A DNA stretch of 64,000 nt from Massilia sp. Mn16-1_5 (lineage in GTDB: Bacteria; Pseudomonadota; Gammaproteobacteria; Burkholderiales; Burkholderiaceae_D). A model generated the notes under the pieces. It was not told where the DNA came from. It saw nothing but the letters and a program-made list of their open reading frames with translations, and ran no database searches. Each line of letters opens with the position of its first letter. The stretch's first letter is position 1. The translations under genes were made by a program, and so were the position numbers. The stretch covers positions 337,375 through 401,374 of the forward strand of contig NZ_PPXQ01000002.1 in assembly GCF_004798585.1 (NCBI RefSeq), in the 5' to 3' direction. Of the stretch, positions 8,397 to 17,510 are shown piece after piece.

Positions 8397-9283
8397 GTCA
8401 GCGGATAGACGTCGAGTTCGTATCCGGCCAGAAAGGTGAGCATTGCCGCGCCTGGTTGTACGAGCCCGGGGAAAAAGGCCCGTTTCCCATCATTGTCATG
8501 GCGCACGGGCTGGGAGGCACCAGGAAGATGCGACTGGATGCCTTTGCGGAGCGTTTTTCCGGCGCGGGCTACGCCTGTCTGGTCTTCGACTACCGTCATT
8601 TTGGAACGAGCGAGGGCCATCCCCGGCAATTGCTCGACATCGGCAAGCAGCTGCAGGATTGGTCGTCCGCCATCGGTTTCGCGCGCAAGCAGAAAAACGT
8701 AAGAGCCGACCAGGTTGTTCTGTGGGGAACCTCTTTCGGTGGCGGCCATGTGCTCGTCGCCGCGGCGGAGGATACGCGGGTGGCCGCTGTCGTCGCCCAG
8801 TGCCCATTTACCGACGGCATCGCCTCTGCGCTGGCCATGGACTGGCGCAGCAGCATCAAAACAAGCGCAAAAGCCGTCTGCGACGTACTTCGGTCCGCCC
8901 TTGGATTGACGCCATTGTTTGTGCCTGCCGCAGGTCCGCCGCGCTCCGCGGCATTCATGACCGCGCCCGACGCGCAACCCGGTTACCTGGCGCTGGTTCC
9001 CGCCGGCTCCGTGTTCGACAATCGGGTGACCGCGCGCTCTGCGCTGGCCATTATTCCTTATCGACCGGGGCGCAGGGCAGCGCAGTTGGCGTGTCCGGTG
9101 CTGTTCTGCATTTGTGAGGACGACTCGGTGGCCCCGGCCAAGCCGGCCTTGCGCTATGCGAGGCAAGCGCCAGGCGGTGAAGTGCGCTTGTATGCGCAGA
9201 AGCATTTCGACATCTATGTCGGCGCAGGCTTCGAACAAGCCGTGACCGACCAGCTGACATTCCTGCGCCGCTGCATTTCGTGA
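8393..9283 (+). CDS. Alpha/beta hydrolase
   Basis: A 296-residue alpha/beta hydrolase. The oxyanion segment MAHGLGGTRKMRLD is around residues 37-50 and the nucleophile elbow GTSFGGGHV carries the catalytic serine (about S118). The C-terminal KHFDIYVG supplies the likely histidine. The overall pattern matches the xaa-Pro peptidase/acetyl-xylan-esterase-like branch often annotated as dienelactone-hydrolase-related. The ATG overlaps the stop of the GST-like gene (ATGA), indicating translational coupling. The substrate cannot be deduced. Confidence 0.8.
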   Translation: MSQRIDVEFVSGQKGEHCRAWLYEPGEKGPFPIIVMAHGLGGTRKMRLDAFAERFSGAGYACLVFDYRHFGTSEGHPRQLLDIGKQLQDWSSAIGFARKQKNVRADQVVLWGTSFGGGHVLVAAAEDTRVAAVVAQCPFTDGIASALAMDWRSSIKTSAKAVCDVLRSALGLTPLFVPAAGPPRSAAFMTAPDAQPGYLALVPAGSVFDNRVTARSALAIIPYRPGRRAAQLACPVLFCICEDDSVAPAKPALRYARQAPGGEVRLYAQKHFDIYVGAGFEQAVTDQLTFLRRCIS

Positions 9284-9310
9284 AAAGGACGAAGTCCCCG
9301 CCTCTCCCTT

Positions 9311-9733
9311 CTAGCCCCGCGCAATCACCAGCAAACCCGCCGCAATCAGGCCGGCTCCCGCCAGCTTCGCCAGTGTAAGCGCCTCGCCCAGTATCCACCA
9401 GGCCAGCAGCAGGGCCACCACCACGCTGCCCTTGTCGATCAGCGCCACGGTCGACACTTCGCCCTGCTTGATCGCCTTGTAGTAGAAGATCCAGGAGGCG
9501 GCGGTCGTCACGCCCGACAGGCCCAGCCAGAAATAATTTTTCCAGGTCAGCGCTTCGAACTGCGACATTGGCACGACCGCGGCGGCAAACAGCAGGACGA
9601 ACACGAAGACGAAGCAGGTGCGGATCGCGAGCCCGAGGTCAGCGGAGATGCCGGTCAGCCCGAGCTTGGCGATCACCGAGGTGAAGCCGGCGAATGCCAT
9701 CGACGCGAATGCATAGGCGATCCAGCGTTCCAT
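9311..9733 (-). CDS. Half-size EamA/DMT-family transporter
   Basis: A 140-residue inner-membrane protein with a single EamA repeat. Four or five hydrophobic helices are visible, beginning WIAYAFASMAFAGFTSVIAK and ending AGAGLIAAGLLVIARG. Most DMT permeases have two EamA repeats in about 300 residues, so this half-size form would have to dimerise. It starts 11 bp after the stop of the LacI-family gene and is almost certainly co-transcribed with it, which suggests transport related to the sugar acid sensed by that regulator. That link is inferred from position only. Confidence 0.8.
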   Translation of the reverse strand: MERWIAYAFASMAFAGFTSVIAKLGLTGISADLGLAIRTCFVFVFVLLFAAAVVPMSQFEALTWKNYFWLGLSGVTTAASWIFYYKAIKQGEVSTVALIDKGSVVVALLLAWWILGEALTLAKLAGAGLIAAGLLVIARG

Positions 9734-9744
9734 GTGTTTTCCTT

Positions 9745-10803
9745 TCAGGCGGAGGGGGAGGGCCTTGCCGTCGACTCGCGCTCCATCAGGCTGAAGCCCA
9801 CGTCGATGATGTTGTCTTCGAGCGGCCTGCCTTCGATCCGCGCGAGCAGCGCGCGCGCGGCCTGGATGCCGATGGCGCGCTTGTCGACGTACACCGACGA
9901 AATCGGCGGCGAGGTGTGGCCTGCGAAATCGAAGTCGCCGAAGCCCATGATGCCGAGCTGGCCCGGCACGGCGATGCCGCGCACCGAGGCCTCGGTCAGT
10001 ACGCCCTGGGCCAGCGCATCGGAACTGCAGACGATCACGTCGAGGTCCGGATGCCGCTCGAGCAGGGCGCGCAGGCCCTGGCGTCCGAGCGCCAGGTTCG
10101 CGGGCACCGGGACCATGTGGGCCGGGGGAGGGGGCAGCCCGGCGCGGCGCAGCGCCGCCTCCAGGCCCTTGCGGCGCACGGCGGCCCGTTCGTCGTTGGC
10201 CCATACCAGGCCGAAGCGCCGGTATCCCTTGTCCAGCAGGTAGCGCCCGATCGTCTCGCCGATGTCCGTGTGCGAGAAGCCGACCAGCATGTCGAGCGGT
10301 GTCGGCGTCAGGTCCCAGGTCTCCACCACCGGCACGCGCGACGCCAGCAGCTTCTTGCGCACGCTTTGCAGGTGGCTGATGCCGGTGAGGACCACGCCGT
10401 CCGGTTGCCGGCTCAGGATGGCGGACACCGCTTCTTCTTCGTTCTGCGCCGAGTAGTTCGAGACGCTCAACAGCAACTGGTAGCCATGCGCCGCCAGCTC
10501 GTCGCCGAGTGCCTGCACCGTCTCCGCGAACATCGAGTTGAACAGCTGGGGCACGACGGCTGCGATCAGGCGGCTGCGTTTCGAGGCCAGGCTGCCGGCA
10601 AGCATATTCGGAATGTAGCCGATCGAGGCCGCCGCCTCTTTCACGCGTTCGATGGTCTCCGGCTTGACCAGCTTGGGGTTGTGCAGGGCGCGCGACACGG
10701 TGATCGGCGACAGGCCCGCCAAGCGTGCGACGTCCTTGAGCGTGATGCTCTGCGCACGGGAGGCGTCCGGATGGTCAGGGTCGGTCGGCATGGAAGAGGA
10801 CAT
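9745..10803 (-). CDS. LacI/GntR-type transcriptional regulator
   Basis: A 352-residue LacI-family regulator. The helix-turn-helix is at about residues 22-45 (TLKDVARLAGLSPITVSRAL), followed by the hinge helix (IPNMLAGSLASKRS) and a periplasmic-binding-protein-like effector domain. It is divergent from the dehydratase genes, and three copies of an ATGATTGCGCAATCAT-like palindrome lie between. The nearest copy begins 24 bp from its own start, so autoregulation is likely. By context the effector is a sugar acid such as galactarate, talarate or a breakdown product. Confidence 0.9.
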   Translation of the reverse strand: MSSSMPTDPDHPDASRAQSITLKDVARLAGLSPITVSRALHNPKLVKPETIERVKEAAASIGYIPNMLAGSLASKRSRLIAAVVPQLFNSMFAETVQALGDELAAHGYQLLLSVSNYSAQNEEEAVSAILSRQPDGVVLTGISHLQSVRKKLLASRVPVVETWDLTPTPLDMLVGFSHTDIGETIGRYLLDKGYRRFGLVWANDERAAVRRKGLEAALRRAGLPPPPAHMVPVPANLALGRQGLRALLERHPDLDVIVCSSDALAQGVLTEASVRGIAVPGQLGIMGFGDFDFAGHTSPPISSVYVDKRAIGIQAARALLARIEGRPLEDNIIDVGFSLMERESTARPSPSA

Positions 10804-10826
10804 GCAAATTCTGCTTGATTACGTTA

Positions 10827-10842
10827 ATGATTGCGTTATCAT
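10827..10842. promoter_or_regulatory. LacI-type operator, copy 1
   Basis: ATGATTGCGTTATCAT is a 16-bp palindrome around a central CG, the hallmark of LacI-family sites. Its outer five bases on each side are perfectly inverted. It lies 24 bp upstream of the LacI gene start and probably serves autoregulation. Confidence 0.75.
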
Positions 10843-10948
10843 ACCAAAACGCCCGGCTTGAAGTGCTTCGAAGCACACCCCGGCGGACACGGCGGAAAGC
10901 CCGCCGGATAGTGGCCCGATTCGTCCAGGCCATATTTTTTGATTCCGA

Positions 10949-10964
10949 ATGATTGCGCTGTCAT
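10949..10964. promoter_or_regulatory. LacI-type operator, copy 2
   Basis: ATGATTGCGCTGTCAT shares the half-site ATGATTGCGC with the copy at 11004. The right half has two departures from the ideal palindrome. It is centred 122 bp from copy 1 and 55 bp from copy 3. Confidence 0.7.
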
Positions 10965-11003
10965 TTATGAGCCTTAAGTGCTCTGCCTGTCGAATGCTCA
11001 GAA

Positions 11004-11019
11004 ATGATTGCGCAACCAT
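11004..11019. promoter_or_regulatory. LacI-type operator, copy 3
   Basis: ATGATTGCGCAACCAT is the closest copy to the ideal palindrome ATGATTGCGCAATCAT, with one mismatch. It ends 29 bp before the ATG chosen for the enolase-superfamily dehydratase. An ATG that could extend that gene upstream lies inside this operator, which argues against the longer start. Confidence 0.75.
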
Positions 11020-11048
11020 TAATGCCGCCCTTTGACATGGAGCTTGCC

Positions 11049-12203
11049 ATGACCACATCCCCCATCCACACCGCCATCCAGAGCGACAGCATCGCGTGGA
11101 TCCGTATTTCCTCGTCCTACCTGCCGCTGGCGAACCCGATCAGCGACGCCAAGGTGCTCACCGGACGCCAGAAGCCGATGACCGAGATCGCGATGCTGTT
11201 TGTCGAGATCGAAACCCATGATGGCCACACGGGCCTGGGTTTCAGCTATTCCAAGCGCGCCGGCGGTCCCGGCCAGTTCGCCCACGCGAAGGAAATCGCG
11301 CCGGCCCTGCTGGGCGAGGACCCGAACGATATCGCGCGCCTGTGGGACAAGCTGTGCTGGGCCGGCGCCTCGGTTGGCCGCAGCGGGCTGTCGGTGCAGG
11401 CCATCGGCGCCTTCGACGTCGCCCTGTGGGACCTGAAGGCGAAACGTGCAAACCTGTCGCTGGCCAAGCTCCTCGGCGCGCATCGCGATTCGGTGCGCTG
11501 CTATAACACCTCGGGCGGCTTCCTGCACACGCCTCTCGAGCAGCTGCTCGTCAACACGACGGCCTCGCGCGAGAAGGGCATCGGCGGCATCAAGCTGAAA
11601 GTGGGCCAGCCAAACTGCGCGCTGGATATCGAGCGCGTACAGGCCGTGCGCGCGCACCTCGGCGACTTCCCGCTGATGGTCGACGCCAACCAGCAATGGG
11701 ACCGCCCGACCGCGCAGCGCATGTGCCGCACCTTCGAGCAGTTCAACCTGGTCTGGATCGAGGAACCCCTCGACTGCTACGACTACGAAGGCCACGCCGC
11801 GCTGGCCGCGCAGTTCGACACCCCGATCGCCACCGGCGAGATGCTCACCAGCGCCGCCGAGCACGGGGACCTGATCCGCCACCGCGCCGCCGACTACCTG
11901 ATGCCCGACGGGCCGCGCGTCGGCGGCATCACGCCTTTCCTGAAAGTGGCGGGCCTGGCCAGCCACGCCGGCCTGATGCTGGCGCCGCACTTCGCGATGG
12001 AACTGCACGTGCACCTGGCGGCAGCCTATCCGACCGAACCCTGGGTCGAACACTTCGAATGGCTCGAGCCCCTGTTCAACGAGCGGCTGGAACTGAAGAA
12101 CGGCCGCATGATCGTGCCGACCCGGCCGGGCCTGGGCGTGAGCCTGAGCGAGCAGGCGCGCGCCTGGAACCGCGAGCAGGCCGAAGTCGGCCGGCGTCCC
12201 TGA
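11049..12203 (+). CDS. Mandelate racemase/enolase superfamily dehydratase (L-talarate/galactarate dehydratase-like)
   Basis: A 384-residue enolase-superfamily enzyme. The catalytic lysines KxK are at 182-184, metal ligands at D212, E238 and E264, and the general acid/base histidine at H314 in APHFAME. This spacing is that of L-talarate/galactarate dehydratase, which removes water from a C6 diacid to give a 5-keto-4-deoxy-glucarate-type product. GGAG six bases upstream supports the ATG at 11049 over one 45 bp earlier that lies in an operator. It is followed after 10 bp by a UxaA-family galactarate dehydratase. Other acid-sugar dehydratase activities are possible. Confidence 0.82.
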   Translation: MTTSPIHTAIQSDSIAWIRISSSYLPLANPISDAKVLTGRQKPMTEIAMLFVEIETHDGHTGLGFSYSKRAGGPGQFAHAKEIAPALLGEDPNDIARLWDKLCWAGASVGRSGLSVQAIGAFDVALWDLKAKRANLSLAKLLGAHRDSVRCYNTSGGFLHTPLEQLLVNTTASREKGIGGIKLKVGQPNCALDIERVQAVRAHLGDFPLMVDANQQWDRPTAQRMCRTFEQFNLVWIEEPLDCYDYEGHAALAAQFDTPIATGEMLTSAAEHGDLIRHRAADYLMPDGPRVGGITPFLKVAGLASHAGLMLAPHFAMELHVHLAAAYPTEPWVEHFEWLEPLFNERLELKNGRMIVPTRPGLGVSLSEQARAWNREQAEVGRRP

Positions 12204-12213
12204 GGGAGCGGCC

Positions 12214-13782
12214 ATGGAGAACAATACGCAGATGGTGATCGGCGCGACGCCGCGCCACATCCGCATGCACGAGAACGACAACGTCGCCATCGTGGCCAAC
12301 GACGGCGGGCTGCCGGCCGGAACCGCGTTTCCCGACGGCCTGGTCCTGGCGGGACACGTACCGCAAGGGCACAAGGTGGCCTTGCGCGCCATCCCGGCGG
12401 GAAGCCCGATCGTGCGCTACAACGTCCGCATCGGCCACGCGCTGCGCGACATCGGGCAGGGCGCCTGGGTCGAGGAGTCGCTGGTCGGCCTGCCGCCCGC
12501 GCGCAGCCTCGACGACTTGCCACGGCCGGCAAGTCCGCCCGCGCCCTTGCCGCCGCTGGAAGGCCATACTTTCGAAGGCTACCGCAATGAGGACGGCTCC
12601 GTCGGCACCCGCAACATCCTTGCGATCAGCACTACCGTGCAATGCGTGAGTGGCGTGGTGGATTTCGCGGTCAAACGCATCCGCGAGGAGCTGCTGCCGA
12701 ACTACCCGAACGTGGACGACGTGGTCGCGATCGAGCATGCCTACGGCTGCGGCGTCGCCATCGATGCGCCCGGCGCCGACATTCCGATCCGCACCCTGCG
12801 CAATATCGCGAAGAACCCGAACTTCGGCGGGCGCGTCATGACCGTCAGCCTGGGCTGCGAGAAGCTGCAGCCGGCGCGCCTGTTCCCGCAGAGGAGCATC
12901 CCGATCCAGGGTGCGTCCGGGCCGGACGTCGTCTGCCTGCAGGACAGCGCGCATGTCGGCTTCCACTCGATGATCGAGTCGATCATGGCGACCGCGGAGC
13001 GGCACCTGGCCCAGCTCGACCGGCGCCGCCGCGAGACCTGTCCGGCTTCAAGCCTGGTGGTCGGCGTGCAGTGCGGCGGCAGCGATGCCTTCTCGGGCGT
13101 GACCGCCAACCCGGCCGTCGGCTTCGCCAGCGACCTGCTGGTGCGGGCCGGCGCGGCCGTGATGTTTTCGGAAGTGACCGAAGTGCGCGACGGGATCGAC
13201 CAGCTGACCGCGCGCGCCGCCAACGAGGAATTGGCCCAGGCCATGATCCGCGAAATGGCCTGGTACGACGCCTATCTGCAACGCGGCGGGGTCGATCGCA
13301 GCGCCAACACGACGCCCGGCAACAAGAAGGGCGGACTGGCCAACATCGTCGAGAAGGCGATGGGCTCGATCATCAAGTCCGGCACCAGCCCGATTACGGG
13401 CGTGCTGTCGCCCGGCGAGAAGCTGGCCGGGAAGGGCTTGATCTATGCCGCCACGCCGGCCAGCGACTTCGTCTGCGGCACCCTGCAGCTGGCCGCGGGC
13501 ATGAACGTCCACGTGTTCACCACCGGGCGCGGCACGCCCTACGGCCTGGCTGCGGTACCGGTCGTGAAGGTGGCGACGCGCGACGACCTGGCACGCCGCT
13601 GGCACGACCTGATGGACGTGAATGCCGGCCGCATCGCCACCGGCGAGGCGACGATCGAGGAGCTGGGTTGGGAGCTGTTCCAGTTCATCCTGGATGTCGC
13701 CAGCGGACGCAAGAAAACCTGGGCCGAGCACTGGCGGCTGCACAACGCCCTGGCCCTGTTCAACCCGGCGCCGATCACCTGA
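12214..13782 (+). CDS. garD: Galactarate dehydratase (UxaA/GarD family)
   Basis: A 522-residue protein of the altronate/galactarate dehydratase family. An N-terminal SAF-like domain (residues 1-100, with [16 protein letters not shown]) is followed by the catalytic domain starting [15 protein letters not shown]. Conserved cysteines lie in EHAYGCG and SLGCEKLQP, and [12 protein letters not shown] in the later part is typical of GarD. The family dehydrates galactarate to 5-keto-4-deoxy-D-glucarate using a divalent metal. It sits 10 bp after an unrelated dehydratase for the same class of substrate, so one may handle the other stereoisomer. Altronate dehydratase is the main alternative. Confidence 0.88.
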   Translation: MENNTQMVIGATPRHIRMHENDNVAIVANDGGLPAGTAFPDGLVLAGHVPQGHKVALRAIPAGSPIVRYNVRIGHALRDIGQGAWVEESLVGLPPARSLDDLPRPASPPAPLPPLEGHTFEGYRNEDGSVGTRNILAISTTVQCVSGVVDFAVKRIREELLPNYPNVDDVVAIEHAYGCGVAIDAPGADIPIRTLRNIAKNPNFGGRVMTVSLGCEKLQPARLFPQRSIPIQGASGPDVVCLQDSAHVGFHSMIESIMATAERHLAQLDRRRRETCPASSLVVGVQCGGSDAFSGVTANPAVGFASDLLVRAGAAVMFSEVTEVRDGIDQLTARAANEELAQAMIREMAWYDAYLQRGGVDRSANTTPGNKKGGLANIVEKAMGSIIKSGTSPITGVLSPGEKLAGKGLIYAATPASDFVCGTLQLAAGMNVHVFTTGRGTPYGLAAVPVVKVATRDDLARRWHDLMDVNAGRIATGEATIEELGWELFQFILDVASGRKKTWAEHWRLHNALALFNPAPIT

Positions 13783-13840
13783 ACCCGGCCGCTTTCCCCT
13801 TTCCCGTTTTGTAGCACCCACACACAATCAGGAGACAACA

Positions 13841-14806
13841 ATGAACGCTAAAAAAATATTGCTGGGCCTTGTCATGGGGATGTCGGTGGCGCTCGGGGCG
13901 CAGGCCGGCTATCCGGAGCGGACCATCACGGCGGTGGTGCCCTTTCCGCCGGGCGGCTCGACCGATGCGATCGCGCGCGCGATCGGGCCGAAGATCACGG
14001 CGCGCCTGGGCCAACCCTGGGTCGTCGACAACCGCCCCGGTGCCACCGGCGCCATCGGCGCGGCCATGGTCAAGCGTTCGGCACCGGACGGCTACACCTT
14101 GCTGGTGGCATCGATCGGCGTGTATGCGGTCAATCCCTGGCTGCAGAGGAAATTGCCTTACGATCCGGCCAGGGACTTCGACCTGCTGACGGTCGCGGTG
14201 CGGGCACCGAATGTGCTGGTGGTGAACCCGAACCTGCCGGTCAACTCGCTTCCCGAGATGATCGCCCACCTGAAGAAACATCCCGGCAAGGTGACCTTCG
14301 CGTCTGCAGGGAATGGCACCTCGGATCACCTGACGGCCGAACTGTTCTGGCAAAAGAGCGGCACCACGGCCCTGCACGTGCCCTACAAGGGCGGCGCCCC
14401 GGCGCTGACCGACCTGCTCGGCGGCCAGGTCGACGCCTCGTTCATGAACATCAATACCGTGCTCCCTTATATCAAGGCCGGCAGGCTGAAGGTGCTGGCC
14501 GTGACGGGCGATGGACGCGCCGCCGTGCTGCCGAAGGTGCCGACCCTGGGTGAAGAGGGTGTGCACGGCGTCGACATCTTTTCCTGGCAGGCCGTGGCCG
14601 CGCCGAAAGGCCTGCCGAAGGACGTGAAGGTCAAGCTCCACGACGCGGTCGTCGCGGCCCTGAACGAGCCCGACATCAAGGGCAAGCTGGTGGAGCAGGG
14701 CTTCGAGGTCGTCGCCAACAGCCCGGAACAGTTCGAAAAGTTCCTGGCGGTCGAACTGGCGCGCTGGAAGAACGTCATCGAAGTGGGCAAAATCACGGCC
14801 GACTGA
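13841..14806 (+). CDS. Bug/TctC-family periplasmic tricarboxylate receptor
   Basis: A 321-residue periplasmic binding protein of the tripartite tricarboxylate transporter family. It has a signal peptide (residues 1-22), the hallmark YPERTITAVVPFPPGGSTDA, and later YKGGAPALTDLLGGQVD. GGAGA precedes the ATG. It lies 58 bp after garD on the same strand, so galactarate or a related diacid is the likely ligand. No TctA/TctB membrane partners are encoded in the window; many Bug proteins in Burkholderiales are orphans and some act as sensors. Confidence 0.9.
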   Translation: MNAKKILLGLVMGMSVALGAQAGYPERTITAVVPFPPGGSTDAIARAIGPKITARLGQPWVVDNRPGATGAIGAAMVKRSAPDGYTLLVASIGVYAVNPWLQRKLPYDPARDFDLLTVAVRAPNVLVVNPNLPVNSLPEMIAHLKKHPGKVTFASAGNGTSDHLTAELFWQKSGTTALHVPYKGGAPALTDLLGGQVDASFMNINTVLPYIKAGRLKVLAVTGDGRAAVLPKVPTLGEEGVHGVDIFSWQAVAAPKGLPKDVKVKLHDAVVAALNEPDIKGKLVEQGFEVVANSPEQFEKFLAVELARWKNVIEVGKITAD

Positions 14807-14814
14807 GCAACTGC

Positions 14815-15192
14815 TTACGCCGGTCTCGTCTCCGTGCCGGCGCCGCGCGTGATGTGCAGCATGCGGCTCGGCGCCCGCACCTTCGCCGTATGCCAGACGC
14901 CCCGCGGCACCACGACGGCGCCGCTGCCGTTCAGGGCGATCGTGACGACGTTCGTGCCCTGCTCGAGCAGGAGGTCGACGGCGCCCGACAGCAGGTAGAC
15001 GAATTCGTCGCCCTGCGGGTGCATCTCCCAGCTCGGCCAGTCCTCGGTAAACGCGAATTCGCTGACCAGCCAGCCCTGGCCGTGTTGTGCCAGCTCGGAT
15101 GCGGGCAGCTGCCAGAAGGTATCCGCCGGCAGCGCCAAGGCCTCGCCGTCGTCGGCAAGGCGGACGTAGGTGTGTTGGGGGTGCAGGGGCAT
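14815..15192 (-). CDS. Cupin-domain protein
   Basis: A 125-residue single-domain cupin. The first motif is partly recognisable in WEMHPQGDEFVYLLSGAVDL and the second in VPRGVWHTAKV, with the metal-type residues H, E and H visible. The start at 15192 has GGAG five bases upstream and is preferred to the ATG at 15225, which lacks a clear ribosome site. It follows the EgtB/SenA-like gene by about 40 bp on the same strand and may be co-transcribed. Function is unknown; the fold is shared by metal-binding isomerases, dioxygenases and small-molecule sensors. Confidence 0.75.
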   Translation of the reverse strand: MPLHPQHTYVRLADDGEALALPADTFWQLPASELAQHGQGWLVSEFAFTEDWPSWEMHPQGDEFVYLLSGAVDLLLEQGTNVVTIALNGSGAVVVPRGVWHTAKVRAPSRMLHITRGAGTETRPA

Positions 15193-15229
15193 GAGGTCTC
15201 CGGTCGCAGTGTCGGGTACGTCCATCCTA

Positions 15230-16423
15230 TCAGCCGATGGCGCAGGTACGAAAGCCCGCGAAGATGTCGTCCCGTTCGGGCGTATAGAAATTGCGGAAAC
15301 GCGGGGAGCGCAGGCGCGGCGGCGTTGCGAAGGACGCGCCGCGCAAGGTCTGGCGCGTGCCGAACCAGGGCGCGGAATATTCGCGGTAGCGGTCGGCGCT
15401 GAAGCCCGGGTAGGGCAGGAAGGGCGAGGCCGTCCATTCCCACAGCTGGCCCCAGCGGAACCCGGGTTCGCCGGCGCAGGCGGCGAATTCCCATTCTTCC
15501 TCCAGCGGCAGGCGCCGTCCGGCCCAGCTGCAATAGGCCTGGGCTTCGTACAGGCTCACGTGGCGCACCGGCGCGTCCGCATCGAGTGCCAGGCCGCGTC
15601 CGAAGTGGACCTCATCCCAGTCGCCATCCTCGTGCCGCCGCCAGTAGCGCGGCGCCCTGCGCCCCGTTTGCGCCAGCCATGCGCGGCCTTCTTCGCTCCA
15701 GTACTGCGGTCTGTTGTAGCCGTCGGCGTGCACGAAGCGCAGAAAGTCCTCGTTGGTGACCAGGCCGGCGTCGATCGTGAACGGCGCGACATGGCAGTGA
15801 GTGGCCGGTCGCTCGTTGTCGAACACGAAGCCACTCGATTGCTCGCCGCCGCGCAGGAAGTCGCCGCCGATAAAGGCGATCTCGCCGGCTGCCGGCGCCT
15901 TGGCCGGGAACGATAGCGGCGCGGCCACGCCCAGCGTCTGCATGGTGTAGAGCAGGGCTTCGCCGTGCATGTCCTCGTGCGCCAGCGCCAGGCGGTAGGG
16001 ATAGAGCGCGGTATCGTCCCCGGGTGTGTGCGCCAGCCGCTCGCGTATCGCCTCCAGCACGTCGCGGCAGTAGGTCCCGAGCGCGTCCGGGGAGGGCAGG
16101 TCGAGTGTCCAGCGCGCGTCGTGACCTACCGTGTTCGAATCGAAGAGTGCGTCGCCGTGCGCCAGCAGCGATGGACCGCAAGCGTCTCCCGGCCGGGTGC
16201 CGCGCGCCTCGCGCAGGACGAACCATTCGGCGAACCAGGCGACATGCCCAAGTTCCCACAGAGGTGGGTTGAGGATTGGCAGGCATGGTAGCTGCGCGGG
16301 CCGGTCGTAGCCGGCTGCGGCCAGGGCGTCGAACAGGGCCAGCGTGTGGCGGCGCGCGTCCTGCAGGGCGGTGTCGAGGGTTGCCGCATCCATCCGGCGA
16401 AATCCACTGGGATCGTATTTCAT
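15230..16423 (-). CDS. EgtB/SenA-like nonheme iron sulfoxide- or selenoxide-forming enzyme
   Basis: A 397-residue two-domain protein: an N-terminal DinB-like four-helix domain and a C-terminal SUMF1/formylglycine-enzyme-type domain. The three-histidine iron site of EgtB is visible as H60 (WELGHVAWF), H149 and H153 (LAHEDMHGE). The C-terminal domain carries WEWTASPF and FRNFYTPERDDIFAGFRT. EgtB joins Cys or gamma-Glu-Cys sulfur to hercynine; the paralogue SenA joins selenosugar to hercynine in selenoneine synthesis. I cannot tell the two apart with certainty. No egtD, senB or senC is nearby; the neighbour is a cupin. Confidence 0.75.
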   Translation of the reverse strand: MKYDPSGFRRMDAATLDTALQDARRHTLALFDALAAAGYDRPAQLPCLPILNPPLWELGHVAWFAEWFVLREARGTRPGDACGPSLLAHGDALFDSNTVGHDARWTLDLPSPDALGTYCRDVLEAIRERLAHTPGDDTALYPYRLALAHEDMHGEALLYTMQTLGVAAPLSFPAKAPAAGEIAFIGGDFLRGGEQSSGFVFDNERPATHCHVAPFTIDAGLVTNEDFLRFVHADGYNRPQYWSEEGRAWLAQTGRRAPRYWRRHEDGDWDEVHFGRGLALDADAPVRHVSLYEAQAYCSWAGRRLPLEEEWEFAACAGEPGFRWGQLWEWTASPFLPYPGFSADRYREYSAPWFGTRQTLRGASFATPPRLRSPRFRNFYTPERDDIFAGFRTCAIG

Positions 16424-16640
16424 GCGCCTATTTTACGGTGAATGCGTGTTCTTCCGTAGCGCCGGGAAAGGGTTGATAAATACCGGAAATATATTCTTAT
16501 GAGTAACCATTTGTCGGAAAAATTTACAACTGATCAGATTCGATCCTTACTCATCTTGCATATGCCCCGTATTTACAATTGGCATAAGTATTGCTGCGCA
16601 GTCGAAGCCAGCATTGGCAGACAACTAAAGGGAGACAACC

Positions 16641-17387
16641 GTGTCAAAAACGAAAAGAATCGCCTGTGCCGCTGCGATTGCCTTGTCGGTCGCCGGACAT
16701 GCAGCAGCTGACCCCATCGTCCTCACCTTCGAAGGAATCGCCGACCGCGCCTCGGTCAACGATTTCTATAACGGCGGCACGGATTCCAGCGGCAGGCGTG
16801 GCACCAATTACGGAATCAATTTCTCGAGCCTCAGCCTGGCCACGATCGACGCCGAAGCCGGGGGCACTGGCAACTTCGCCAACGAACCGTCGGCGAATAC
16901 GGTCGTCGCCTTCCTGCAGGGGAACGCCGTGACGATGAATGTCGCGGCCGGCTTCGATACGGGCTTTTCCTTCTTCTACAGCAGCAAGGAAAACGGCTTC
17001 ATCGACGTCTACGACGGCTTGAATGGGAGCGGGAACCTGCTCGCCTCGATCGAGCTCGACGACAATATCGACGCCTGCGCGGGCGATCCGACGGGAGAAT
17101 ATTGCCGCTGGACCCCGATCGGCGTCAGCTTCGCCGGCATCGCCCGCTCGGTTGACTTCCGCGGCGCCACCAACAACATCGGCTTCGACAACATCACGCT
17201 GGGCAGTTTCACGCCGGGCCTTCCCACCGTGCCCGAGCTGCCCGGCGATCCGGATGACCCCGGCAATCCCGGCGACCCGGGCACGCCAGGCAACCCGGCC
17301 GAGGTGCCGGAGCCCGCGACGCTGGCGCTGACGGCGATCGGCCTGGCGGCAGTGCTGGCGCCGCGCCGCCGTCGCCAGGCGGTTTAA
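16641..17387 (+). CDS. PEP-CTERM sorting domain protein
   Basis: A 248-residue exported protein starting at GTG with GGGAGA upstream. It has a signal peptide (residues 1-23, ending HAAA), a beta-rich middle, then a repetitive Pro/Gly/Asp linker (about 196-222). The PEP-CTERM signal is complete: VPEPATLAL, a hydrophobic segment and RRRR. Such proteins are anchored and processed by the EpsH/exosortase system and often belong to the exopolysaccharide matrix. The middle region contains two cysteines (DACAGDPTGEYC) that may form a disulfide. No exosortase gene is in the window. The upstream gap is AT-rich. Confidence 0.88.
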   Translation: MSKTKRIACAAAIALSVAGHAAADPIVLTFEGIADRASVNDFYNGGTDSSGRRGTNYGINFSSLSLATIDAEAGGTGNFANEPSANTVVAFLQGNAVTMNVAAGFDTGFSFFYSSKENGFIDVYDGLNGSGNLLASIELDDNIDACAGDPTGEYCRWTPIGVSFAGIARSVDFRGATNNIGFDNITLGSFTPGLPTVPELPGDPDDPGNPGDPGTPGNPAEVPEPATLALTAIGLAAVLAPRRRRQAV

Positions 17388-17510
17388 GATCGTCCTGCGT
17401 GCATGCGGGCTGGCCGATGGCCTGCATGCCGCACAACAAATATTTGTACAAATACAGATTCCCGGCGAAAATCATGGATCGCCCGGCGTCCTGCAATCAC
17501 AACACATTCC

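Noticed and set aside
11004..11048. Longer N-terminus for the enolase-superfamily dehydratase
   Set aside because: The upstream ATG is inside a LacI-type operator and lacks a ribosome site, while ATG 11049 has GGAG six bases upstream.
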